From assembly GCA_022447685.1 (NCBI GenBank), contig JAKVAO010000047.1, positions 1-21,712 of the forward strand: a stretch of DNA of 21,712 bases, given 5' to 3'. This document shows positions 6,772 through 14,310 of this stretch, piece after piece. How positions within the stretch are numbered: the stretch's first letter is position 1; each line of letters begins with the position of its first letter. The position numbers were made by a program, and so were the translations under genes. Source of the DNA: Candidatus Caenarcanales bacterium (GTDB lineage Bacteria > Cyanobacteriota > Vampirovibrionia > LMEP-6097). The notes below the pieces were generated by a model. The model ran no database searches. It saw only the letters and a list, made by a program, of their open reading frames with translations, and was not told the origin of the DNA.

Positions 6772-7704
6772 ATGGTAAAATGCAATAAGTATATAAATAG
6801 TTTACTTTTATTAGATTTTGATCCTAGTATTTCTGCAAGACCTTCCCAGAACTCAAATAATTACAATAATTCTAAAGTAGCTTCAAAACAGAATATTCAA
6901 GTAGAAGCTAATGCTTCACAATCAAAGATTTTTAATGAAAAACCTGATGATACTGGTGTGGTTTTTGAAGGAGCAAGCGAGCTAGCAATAAATAATGTTG
7001 ATTCAGGATCTGAATCGAATAGAAGTGACTGGAATAATATTGCCCAGTTGACTCCAGATCGATTAAGGACTGCTCTAGACCGACTATATCAAAAAGATTA
7101 TACAGGTTCAGAGTATTTATTTGATGCTGATGATATGCAAGAAATTGAAAATAAAATATCTAATGATTTGAATTTTCCTGAGCTGGGTTTGAGTAATAGA
7201 ATCTCGATTAAAGAATATCAAGATGGTGGTTCCATTAAAGAGGATGGAACAGTTGACTTAATTGTAGATGGTAGAGATGGTTTTAGTGTAAAGTTGGATG
7301 ATTCTGGGAATTTCACAGATCTAAAATTAAATGGAAAAGATTTTAATCAAGCTGAGCATAATAATTATATTAATAATTTCAATGAAAAAATGAATAACCT
7401 TAACTTTGATTCAATTGATGTGAGAGAATTTGTTAATGCTCAATTTGGAAACAATATTCATTCTACTTCTGGTTTTATTGATACTAAGAGTGGAGAAAAA
7501 ATATTTTTTGAATTAAAAGATTCTAGTGATAATAGAACTGAGCCAGAGTTTGAAATTACCGATTCAACTGGCAAAAAGTTAAGCTTAACTAGAGAGCAAC
7601 TTCCAGAAGGATTCTATGATGCAATCATAGATAATAAACCAGAAAACTCTGGTGGTGTAAGGTATTCCTCTATCTTCAATTCTAGATTCTGTTGCGTAAA
7701 TTAA
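6772..7704 (+). CDS. Orphan protein B, paralogue of A with the same C-terminal tail
   Basis: The 310-residue product has no recognised family. Residues about 200-306 align with protein A and end in IDNKPENSGGVRYSSIFNSR followed by FCCVN, so unlike A it finishes with a Cys pair. Residues 55-64, EKPDDTGVVF, repeat the start of the tail motif (NKPxxSGxV) and look like a degenerate internal copy. The N-terminus is Asn/Ser-rich after a short hydrophobic patch (SLLLLDF) that is too short to be a convincing signal peptide. DNA identity around the two tails indicates tandem duplication. The stop lies only 4 nt before the radical SAM gene, so the two are very likely co-transcribed. I infer it is a substrate of that enzyme. 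Confidence 0.75.
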   Translation: MVKCNKYINSLLLLDFDPSISARPSQNSNNYNNSKVASKQNIQVEANASQSKIFNEKPDDTGVVFEGASELAINNVDSGSESNRSDWNNIAQLTPDRLRTALDRLYQKDYTGSEYLFDADDMQEIENKISNDLNFPELGLSNRISIKEYQDGGSIKEDGTVDLIVDGRDGFSVKLDDSGNFTDLKLNGKDFNQAEHNNYINNFNEKMNNLNFDSIDVREFVNAQFGNNIHSTSGFIDTKSGEKIFFELKDSSDNRTEPEFEITDSTGKKLSLTREQLPEGFYDAIIDNKPENSGGVRYSSIFNSRFCCVN

Positions 7705-7708
7705 ACAA

Positions 7709-8818
7709 ATGCAAAAGACACTCGCAAATTTTTCAGATTGGTTAGAGCAAAAAGATATTTTTGAATATTGGGATGGGCAAGTAATGCACCCTAACTATTC
7801 TAGATCTTTAAAAGAGCGTTACAAGCAACATTTAGAACATAATATTCTTTATCCACAAGCTGTCACTATGTTTCTTACAAATAGATGTAATCTATTCTGT
7901 GATCACTGCGGTCAGAGTTCAGGTAAGGCTTTATCCAATGAAATGACATTAGATGAGATCTTTTCTGTTATTGAAGAGCTTAAAGATCTGAATGTTAAAT
8001 ACGTTTCTTTATCTGGTGGTGAGCCTTTTTTGAGAGAAGATATATTTGAGATTATAGACAGACTAAAAGAATATGGTTTTATTGTTGGAGTCATTAGTAA
8101 TGGTTTAATCACAGATTCTAAGCTTTTAGATAAACTAAAAACTTCTGCTATTGATAGTTTAAGTTTAAGTATTGATGGTTTAGAAGTAACTCATAATAAG
8201 ATCAGAGGAAGCAGTAACAGTTTTGCATCAGTCGTTGATTTTTTGAAATTTATTGTTAATGAAACTGATATTCCTATGTCATCTGTGGTTACTTGTGTTT
8301 CACCAAACTCTTTAAGAGAACTGGAATCACTTCGTGATTTGATTTTCTCTATAGGTGTAAAATCATGGGTTTTGAGACCAATTGCTCCTACTGGTAGAGC
8401 AGCTTTGCATGATGAATTAACCTTGTCTGATGATGAATTAAAGCAGTTCATAAATTTCTGTAAAGCTAATGTTTTAAATGGTGTGGATTTAACTCTCAGT
8501 AATGATGTTTGCTATCTTGGTGAATATGACTCTCTCTTACGAATGAGTCCTTATTTCCCTGGATTGGGCTGGGATAGTTTTCAAATTTGTGCTAATGGAG
8601 ATATAAAAGCTTTGTCAGAAGACTTTGTTCCAATTGAAGCAAATATAAGGGATAGAAATTTAAAGGATATTTGGTTTAATGAATTTAAGCTTTATAGAGA
8701 ATATGAGCCATCAAAGCTTTGCTTAGGCTGTAAATATTATGGGAGATGTGGCGGTGAGTTTATTCCTAATAGTTTCATAGATCAGAGCTGCCTTGTTGCA
8801 AGAGGTATCGTTAATTGA
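7709..8818 (+). CDS. Radical SAM/SPASM-domain enzyme, probable peptide or protein maturase
   Basis: The 369-residue cytoplasmic iron-sulfur enzyme has the radical SAM CxxxCxxC triad C60-C64-C67 in NRCNLFCDHC, the GGEP motif at 103-106 and a C-terminal cysteine set (C268, C294, C338, C341, C347, C361). The C-x2-C-x5-C arrangement, CLGCKYYGRC, is typical of SPASM domains that bind auxiliary 4Fe-4S clusters. SPASM radical SAM proteins commonly modify ribosomal peptides or proteins (PqqE, AlbA and sulfatase-maturase types). It begins 4 nt after orphan B, and its stop overlaps the PP-loop ATPase start (TTGA). No cognate family can be assigned. A small-molecule or cofactor role is an alternative, because the partner ATPase resembles sugar amidotransferases. 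Confidence 0.88.
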   Translation: MQKTLANFSDWLEQKDIFEYWDGQVMHPNYSRSLKERYKQHLEHNILYPQAVTMFLTNRCNLFCDHCGQSSGKALSNEMTLDEIFSVIEELKDLNVKYVSLSGGEPFLREDIFEIIDRLKEYGFIVGVISNGLITDSKLLDKLKTSAIDSLSLSIDGLEVTHNKIRGSSNSFASVVDFLKFIVNETDIPMSSVVTCVSPNSLRELESLRDLIFSIGVKSWVLRPIAPTGRAALHDELTLSDDELKQFINFCKANVLNGVDLTLSNDVCYLGEYDSLLRMSPYFPGLGWDSFQICANGDIKALSEDFVPIEANIRDRNLKDIWFNEFKLYREYEPSKLCLGCKYYGRCGGEFIPNSFIDQSCLVARGIVN

Positions 8819-9792
8819 GTTCTTGTTGCAAAGTATGTTCTCTACCTGATGGGGTTTATATAGGTAATTCTATTTTTCTTTGTGATCCAGATGATAAATC
8901 TTTTCCTTTTAAAGAAAAGGTTTACTTAAATGAAGACGGAGTTTGTAATTTCTGTGAGAGATATCAGCAAAATTTCAAACAATCTGATTTGGATAAACAA
9001 TTAAAAGCTTTTCTAAATTTAAAGAGATTGCCAGGTTCAGATTATGATGCTCTAGTGGCATACTCTGGAGGTAAAGATAGTTCTATTGCTTTATACTTAG
9101 CCAAGCGTGTTTTAAATTTAAATGTAATTGCTTATACACTTGATAATGGTTTTATACCTGACGAAGTTTTGAAACGTTCTAAGTCAATATGTGATTTTTT
9201 AGAGGTTCCTTTAGTTGTAGTTAAGGATGATATTTATAATAATTTTCTTGAGAACTATGAACTGGATTCTACTTCCAATAAATGGTTTGCCAAAAAGAAA
9301 AAGGATCTGTGCTCAGATTGCTCCAATAAAATTTTCAGTAATTTAAGGTCGCTATTAGATAAATATAAAATCCAAAGAGTGATTACTGGCTTAAATACTT
9401 ATCATGATTTATCAGAATTTTCTGTGAGATCAGTGAAGAAATATTGGTATCAATCTATCGATTCGTCCAAATCTTTTTACTGGCATATAGCTTTGCCTTA
9501 TACTATGCAAATAAATATGGAAATGCAGAATGATATTCTACAAAAAATTAATTGGAGCGATATCAATTTAAAAGGTTACACCAGTAACTGTTTGATTCCA
9601 GGCTTTACTGAAGGTTTATGTCAAACTAAAAGTAAATATAACTTAGATATCGTATATTTAGCTAAAGAAAAGCGCTCTGGTTATTTTAAGAATAATGATG
9701 AATCTTTTCTGCAACTTTTAAAGCCTAAAATTATGACTGATACTGACCATGAAACTATAACTAGTTTTTTTATGGAAAAAGGTCTTATATAG
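8815..9792 (+). CDS. PP-loop ATPase, N-acetyl sugar amidotransferase-like
   Basis: The 325-residue protein has the PP-loop SGGKDS at 84-89, the signature of N-type ATP pyrophosphatases that adenylate a substrate before adding nitrogen or sulfur. Its N-terminus carries C5-x2-C8 and, after VYLNEDGVC, C44-x2-C47; a further pair C166-x2-C169 (DLCSDC) follows, giving a likely zinc or iron-sulfur site. The N-terminal layout resembles N-acetyl sugar amidotransferases (WbpG/LpsM type), but the HisH/HisF-like partners of those enzymes are absent here. The start is TTG 8815, overlapping the radical SAM stop by 4 nt, with AGAGGT at 8801-8806. This tight coupling implies a shared pathway; amidation or thiolation of the modified product is an inference. 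Confidence 0.82.
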   Translation: MSSCCKVCSLPDGVYIGNSIFLCDPDDKSFPFKEKVYLNEDGVCNFCERYQQNFKQSDLDKQLKAFLNLKRLPGSDYDALVAYSGGKDSSIALYLAKRVLNLNVIAYTLDNGFIPDEVLKRSKSICDFLEVPLVVVKDDIYNNFLENYELDSTSNKWFAKKKKDLCSDCSNKIFSNLRSLLDKYKIQRVITGLNTYHDLSEFSVRSVKKYWYQSIDSSKSFYWHIALPYTMQINMEMQNDILQKINWSDINLKGYTSNCLIPGFTEGLCQTKSKYNLDIVYLAKEKRSGYFKNNDESFLQLLKPKIMTDTDHETITSFFMEKGLI

Positions 9793-9795
9793 AAT
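9790..9795 (+). promoter_or_regulatory. Possible -10 hexamer before pyrD
   Basis: TAGAAT overlaps the stop of the PP-loop gene and ends 7 nt before the pyrD ATG. There is no Shine-Dalgarno sequence. This fits the window-wide pattern but is a weaker hexamer. Confidence 0.3.
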
Positions 9796-9802
9796 TTAGC
9801 TA

Positions 9803-10747
9803 ATGCTAAAATCACTATTAGTGTCTAGATCAGAAACGACTATAGCTGGAATTACTATGAAAAATCTAATCATGCCTGCTTCAGGTTGTTTTGGGTTTGG
9901 TAAAGAGTACGCTAGATTTTATGATTTATCACTTCTAGGTGGCATAGCCATTAAAGCTACTAGTTTAGAGCCTAGAGAAGGTAATTGGACACCTAGAGTC
10001 GCTGAAACTCACGCTGGTATGCTGAATTCTATTGGTTTACAAAACCCTGGTGTGGAAAAGGTTATTGAAGATGAACTAGAGTTTTTGTCTAAATACGATA
10101 CTAAGATCTTCGCTAATGTAGCGGGTCATACTCTAGAAGACTATGTGACTACTTGTAAAAGGCTTTCAGAGTCAGGAAAAGTAAATGCTATAGAACTGAA
10201 TGTTTCTTGCCCTAATGTTAAAGATGGGATTTTATTTGGTTCTGATGAAGATTCTTTAGAGAGATTAACAGCTGCTGTGAAAAATGCAATCTCTATCCCT
10301 TTATTTATAAAGCTTTCACCGAATGTAACCAATATTGTTAATATGGCTAAAGCATGTGAACGTGGTGGAGCTGATGGGCTTGCTTTGATTAATACTCTTC
10401 TAGGGATGAGAATTGATCTTAAAACTAAGAAGCCTGTTCTTGCTAGAGGTTCAGGTGGTTTATCTGGTCCTGCAATTAAACCTGTTGCTATTAGAATGGT
10501 TTATGAAGTTTCTAAAGCCGTGAATCTACCTATAGTCGGTATGGGTGGAATTCAATCCTTAGATGATATTCTTGAGTTTTTGTATGCTGGGGCTAGTGCT
10601 GTGGCTATCGGTACTGCTAACTTTGTGGAGCCTACTGTTGCGCCTGATTTGATTGCTCAGTTAGATAAGTACCTTGAAGATAATGATATAAATTCTGTTA
10701 CTGAGCTTGTTGGTTTAGCTTGGAAGGAGAAAGAGAAAGTTTCATGA
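9803..10747 (+). CDS. pyrD: Dihydroorotate dehydrogenase, class 1B-type catalytic subunit
   Basis: This flavoenzyme oxidises dihydroorotate to orotate in pyrimidine synthesis. The 314-residue product shows MPASGCFGFGKEYARFYD, KATSLEPREGN, GMLNSIGLQNPGVE and ELNVSCPNVKDG; the catalytic base is the Cys in NVSCPN, as in class 1 cytosolic enzymes, and the other motifs resemble class 1B PyrD. Class 1B enzymes normally work with PyrK, an FAD/2Fe-2S subunit using NAD+. No pyrK lies in this window, so it must be elsewhere or absent. The N-terminus matches family length from ATG 9803. The stop overlaps the pyrF start by ATGA, so the two genes are translationally coupled. Confidence 0.93.
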   Translation: MLKSLLVSRSETTIAGITMKNLIMPASGCFGFGKEYARFYDLSLLGGIAIKATSLEPREGNWTPRVAETHAGMLNSIGLQNPGVEKVIEDELEFLSKYDTKIFANVAGHTLEDYVTTCKRLSESGKVNAIELNVSCPNVKDGILFGSDEDSLERLTAAVKNAISIPLFIKLSPNVTNIVNMAKACERGGADGLALINTLLGMRIDLKTKKPVLARGSGGLSGPAIKPVAIRMVYEVSKAVNLPIVGMGGIQSLDDILEFLYAGASAVAIGTANFVEPTVAPDLIAQLDKYLEDNDINSVTELVGLAWKEKEKVS

Positions 10748-11469
10748 ATACTAGTTTAGATATTAAATCTCTTAGTGCACTTGAAAGAACCATCATTGCA
10801 CTTGATTTTCAAGACTCTGAAACGGTTAGAGTTTTTCTGGAAAAAGTTGCCGAATGTGAATTGAAGCCTAACTATGTAAAAGTTGGTATGGAGCTTTTTT
10901 ACAGTGAAGGTCCTGATATTGTTAGGCTAATTAAGGATTTAGGTTTTAAAATTTTTCTGGATCTGAAAATCTTTGATATTCCTAATACTGCTGTAGGTGC
11001 AATTAAAAGCATTGCAAAATTAGGTGTCGATATAACTAATGTTCATGCTTTGGGTTCTGTTGAAATGATGAAAAGAGCTAATGAAACATTAAAAGAGTAT
11101 TCTCCTGAATCATTATTAATAGCTGTTACCATTCTTACTAGTGTTGACCAAGCTACCTTGAATCAAGATCTTCTTATTAACAAAAATTTAGAAGATACTG
11201 TAATAGCTTTAGCCGATAAGACAGAAGAAGCCAAGCTGGATGGTGTTGTTTGTTCAGCTTTAGAAGCTTCTTTGATACAAGATAAATGTGGCAATGACTT
11301 TTTAACAGTATGTCCAGGTATTCGCTTTGCAGAGAATAGTAAGGATGATCAAAAAAGAGTTATGACTCCTGAGCTAGCTGTTGCTTCAGGCGTTGATTAT
11401 CTAGTTATGGGTAGGGCTATTACTAAAGCTAGTGATTTGAATTCGGTTTTTAAAAAATTAGCTGTATAA
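10744..11469 (+). CDS. pyrF: Orotidine 5'-phosphate decarboxylase
   Basis: This enzyme decarboxylates OMP to UMP, the last step of de novo UMP synthesis. The 241-residue protein has an N-terminal ALDF strand, the catalytic D-x-K-x2-D array in FLDLKIFDIPNT, the VHALGS strand, and VCPGIRF and VMGRAITKA near the C-terminus (phosphate-binding). I chose ATG 10744, which overlaps the pyrD stop as ATGA and follows AAGGAG at 10724-10729. A TTG at 10720 is in frame, but its extension encodes that ribosome binding site. pyrD and pyrF thus form a two-gene pyrimidine operon. Confidence 0.94.
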   Translation: MNTSLDIKSLSALERTIIALDFQDSETVRVFLEKVAECELKPNYVKVGMELFYSEGPDIVRLIKDLGFKIFLDLKIFDIPNTAVGAIKSIAKLGVDITNVHALGSVEMMKRANETLKEYSPESLLIAVTILTSVDQATLNQDLLINKNLEDTVIALADKTEEAKLDGVVCSALEASLIQDKCGNDFLTVCPGIRFAENSKDDQKRVMTPELAVASGVDYLVMGRAITKASDLNSVFKKLAV

Positions 11470-11470
11470 T
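11465..11470 (+). promoter_or_regulatory. -10 hexamer of the transglycosylase gene, overlapping the pyrF stop
   Basis: A perfect TATAAT spans the last codons of pyrF and ends 8 nt before ATG 11479. No Shine-Dalgarno sequence lies between, although the gene is only 9 nt from pyrF. The gene may be transcribed from its own leaderless start. Confidence 0.45.
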
Positions 11471-11478
11471 AATCTGTG

Positions 11479-13590
11479 ATGCGCAAAATCTTACCTTATT
11501 TATTATTTGTTTCGATAACTGCGCTATTTGGTTTTGCTTATTATACTTATACTCTTTTTGAGGTTCCAGGGCTTGAATCAGATAGTAACTATAATAAATA
11601 CGCTAGCCATAATCTTGAGGAGATCATATCTTCTGACTCATTAAGCTCTAGAGAGAAGCTAGAGGAATTATTGAAGATTGATTTTGACTCGAAGTTACTT
11701 GAGAACAGAAGAAAATTTTTAATTTCCAAATACGCTGATGAGCTAGATGAAGATGCTATAGCCTTTATTTACTCTTATCAGGTTGATATCAGTTATTTAC
11801 CAAATTACTCTAAAAAAATTCTCATCGATCATGCAAGTTATATTGGCTATGAGGCTGTTATAGTCGAAGAAGTAAAAAAATTACTCAAAGAAAATAATAA
11901 AAACCCTGAGTTTCATTATATTTTGGCTAAATCTTTTGCTAGACAGAATCTGAAAACCCTTGCTCATAAATCATTTACATATATTCAGAATAATTTCCCC
12001 GAAAGTGATTATGCCTTTGGTGCTGATTATTATTTAGCAAACCTTGAATCTGAGATCGATAAGAAGAAGACTAGATTTACAAGGTATCTTCAGAATAATC
12101 CTGGAGGGAATTTGGCGCCTTTGATTCTAGGGCAGATATCAGGAAAAGATGAATATAAGTTTTTGAGTAATGAGATTGCAATGGTTTACTTTAATCTTGA
12201 GGATTATCAAAACGCAATTAAATACTTTGATACATCTCTTGAATCCTTTGTCCCTGAATACTATGGAGCCTATGCTAAAACACTTGCAAAGAACAAAGAA
12301 TATATGCAGAGCAAGAACTTTCTTGTTGAGAAGCTAGAAGAGGTGAATGATGCTAAACTCGCCTCAAGGCTATTGAATGCTTTGTTGACACTCGGTAACT
12401 CGCATAGAGATCTCATTGTTCTCAAAGCTCTTAAGTTTAAGACCAAAGTTGTTCAAGATGAAATTCTATGGCATATAGCAGAGAGAACTAAGTCTAAATA
12501 TGATTATCAGTCTGTTTATGAAAACTACCCAGAGAGTAATTATGCAGCTGAGAGTATGTCGAGAGTTTTCTGGCTTGAGTATAAGAGAAAGGCTTTCCAT
12601 TTGGCTGAGAAACTTTTTGAAACTCATTGGGATAAGTATACTGAGACAAGATCACACTCTTTTGTTGCTTTTTGGATGGCGAAATTGTATCTAGAGCGCG
12701 GCGAGGCTGATAAGGCAAGAGCTGTGCTTAATAATCTTATTAGTGCTCACCCACTAAATTACTATAGTTATAGAGCGAAGACTATACTCAAAGAGTTAAA
12801 AACTAAAAAAAACATAGATTGGTACCAACTACCAGCTAAGTCACAAATTAACTATGTTTCTTCGTGGAATAGACCTGAATTATTTAGTGTCTCTGAGATA
12901 GATAATCTTTATGGAGAAGAGATAAAAGAACTATTCTTAACTAAAAGCTACGATTATATAATCGATAATGTAGATGATCATAACTCTTTTGATAAGAGGT
13001 TTTTGACGTATGTTAACTCACTTGCTGAAAATAATCTTAAGTCGATTAGGCTTGCTCACACTATTGTGCAAGATTCTTTTGATTTCAATAACCAAGAAGA
13101 ACATGAACTTTATCAGTATGCCTATCCATTGCTGTATTCTGGTTTAATAGCTTCGAATATTGATGTTAACTCTAAGTTAGATCCTTTTATAGCCCACGCT
13201 TTAATTAAGCAGGAGTCGACTTATCAAGCTGATATTGTAAGTAAAGTTGGAGCTATTGGTTTAATGCAGTTAATGCCATATACGGCAAAAGATATTGCTA
13301 GAGTTGTTAAAATCCGTAATCTCAAGCTAGAAGATATTTTTAAGCCTGAAATTAATGTCATGCTTGGTGTTAGGTATATGGAAGAAGTTTTTAGAAACTT
13401 TAATGGCAATATGGTTTTCGCTATAGCTTCTTACAACGCTGGTCCTCATAGAATTAAGCAATGGCAGAAGAAATATGACTTCGATAAAGATCCTGATCTT
13501 TTTGTCGAAAGTATTCCTTATAAAGAAACTAAGAACTATGTGAAGAAAGTTTTACAAAATTATTGGATTTATAAAGAGCTTTATAGTTAA
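11479..13590 (+). CDS. Soluble lytic murein transglycosylase-like protein, membrane-anchored
   Basis: The protein cleaves peptidoglycan glycan strands non-hydrolytically in the cell envelope. The 703-residue product has an N-terminal membrane anchor or signal (residues 4-26, ILPYLLFVSITALFGFAYY), a long TPR-like helical superhelix (about 90-480), and a C-terminal SLT domain. The catalytic Glu is Glu579 in IKQESTY, followed by VGAIGLMQLMP, the metal-free lysozyme-like loop, and FAIASYNAGP. This is the Slt70 architecture. ATG 11479 is preferred; a GTG three bases upstream is also possible. It converges directly onto the decayed minus-strand gene, the two stops abutting with no gap. Confidence 0.9.
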   Translation: MRKILPYLLFVSITALFGFAYYTYTLFEVPGLESDSNYNKYASHNLEEIISSDSLSSREKLEELLKIDFDSKLLENRRKFLISKYADELDEDAIAFIYSYQVDISYLPNYSKKILIDHASYIGYEAVIVEEVKKLLKENNKNPEFHYILAKSFARQNLKTLAHKSFTYIQNNFPESDYAFGADYYLANLESEIDKKKTRFTRYLQNNPGGNLAPLILGQISGKDEYKFLSNEIAMVYFNLEDYQNAIKYFDTSLESFVPEYYGAYAKTLAKNKEYMQSKNFLVEKLEEVNDAKLASRLLNALLTLGNSHRDLIVLKALKFKTKVVQDEILWHIAERTKSKYDYQSVYENYPESNYAAESMSRVFWLEYKRKAFHLAEKLFETHWDKYTETRSHSFVAFWMAKLYLERGEADKARAVLNNLISAHPLNYYSYRAKTILKELKTKKNIDWYQLPAKSQINYVSSWNRPELFSVSEIDNLYGEEIKELFLTKSYDYIIDNVDDHNSFDKRFLTYVNSLAENNLKSIRLAHTIVQDSFDFNNQEEHELYQYAYPLLYSGLIASNIDVNSKLDPFIAHALIKQESTYQADIVSKVGAIGLMQLMPYTAKDIARVVKIRNLKLEDIFKPEINVMLGVRYMEEVFRNFNGNMVFAIASYNAGPHRIKQWQKKYDFDKDPDLFVESIPYKETKNYVKKVLQNYWIYKELYS

Positions 13591-14240
13591 TTATCCTTCA
13601 CTTACTGTGTCCCTATTTTCAATTGCTGTTCCTTCCAGATTACCTACTTTTGTATTAACTTCTTCGACTTTGGATTTCATGCCCTCGATTTCTACACCTA
13701 GTGAATTGATATATACTTCAAGTGCTGCTTTTGAAGCCATTTCCGGATTTTCAGTTACAGCTTCCTCTATATATTTTTCATAAGCAAAGGTATTTTCTGC
13801 TAAATTACTATCAGCCGTTAGATCCTGACCCTATCTTTATGAAGTATATAATGCACGCCCTCTATCGAGGTCAATATTAAATGTACCTGCATCAAGATTC
13901 ATAGCTTTAAACATAGCTTGGTTGGTAGCAAGAACTTCTTCATTTACTCTTGCATTTGCATCTTTAACTGTTTTGTACGTGACTATACTAATAAATTCTT
14001 TGTAATCACCTACACTATCGTAGAGACTGTTACTGACAAGTATAACCTGCTTTTCACTTTCTAACTGCCCAATACTGTCTTTTAGGGTGGCTGACTTACC
14101 TTTCATTTGTGCAATTTTGATAATTTTAAATCTTTATCGACATTAGCTGAATCAGAACTGGTCTTGTTGGGTTGTGAACCACCACCGTTGCTACCTATTC
14201 TAGAACCACTAATATTTCCTACTAAATCACCAGAACTCAT
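13591..14240 (-). pseudogene. Decayed orphan gene with a frameshift and in-frame stops
   Basis: Reading the minus strand from ATG 14240, a Ser/Gly/Asn-rich start runs for 45 codons to a TGA. A 1-nt deletion near 14119-14132 explains the break, because the other frame continues as IIKIAQMKGKSATLKDSIGQ and stays open to TAA at 13837-13839. After this TAA and a TAG (13831-13833), the same frame is open again to TAA at 13591-13593, and reads a coherent, charged, coiled-coil-like sequence (EVYINSLGVEIEGMKSKVEE). Restoring one base gives 651 nt, 217 codons. The two stops may also mark a pair of compensating indels. No family is recognised. The separate pieces could be real short genes, but none has a convincing ribosome binding site. 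Confidence 0.65.
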
Positions 14241-14310
14241 ATCAATATCTCAATATCTCTTCTCTTATAGTGTAATAGCAGGTTGAGGTTAATATTGGGT
14301 TAGGGAACTG

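Noticed and set aside
12494..12718. Overlapping short frames on both strands inside the transglycosylase gene
   Set aside because: They are shadows of a continuous 703-codon gene with clear domains.
13837..14106. 89-residue protein as an intact small gene
   Set aside because: No ribosome site precedes its ATG, and coding sequence continues coherently both upstream in another frame and downstream past two stops, so it is better read as part of a decayed gene.
14241..14260. GATATTGA direct repeat before the decayed gene as a regulatory site
   Set aside because: Two adjacent 8-nt AT-rich units next to a dead gene are easily explained by chance.
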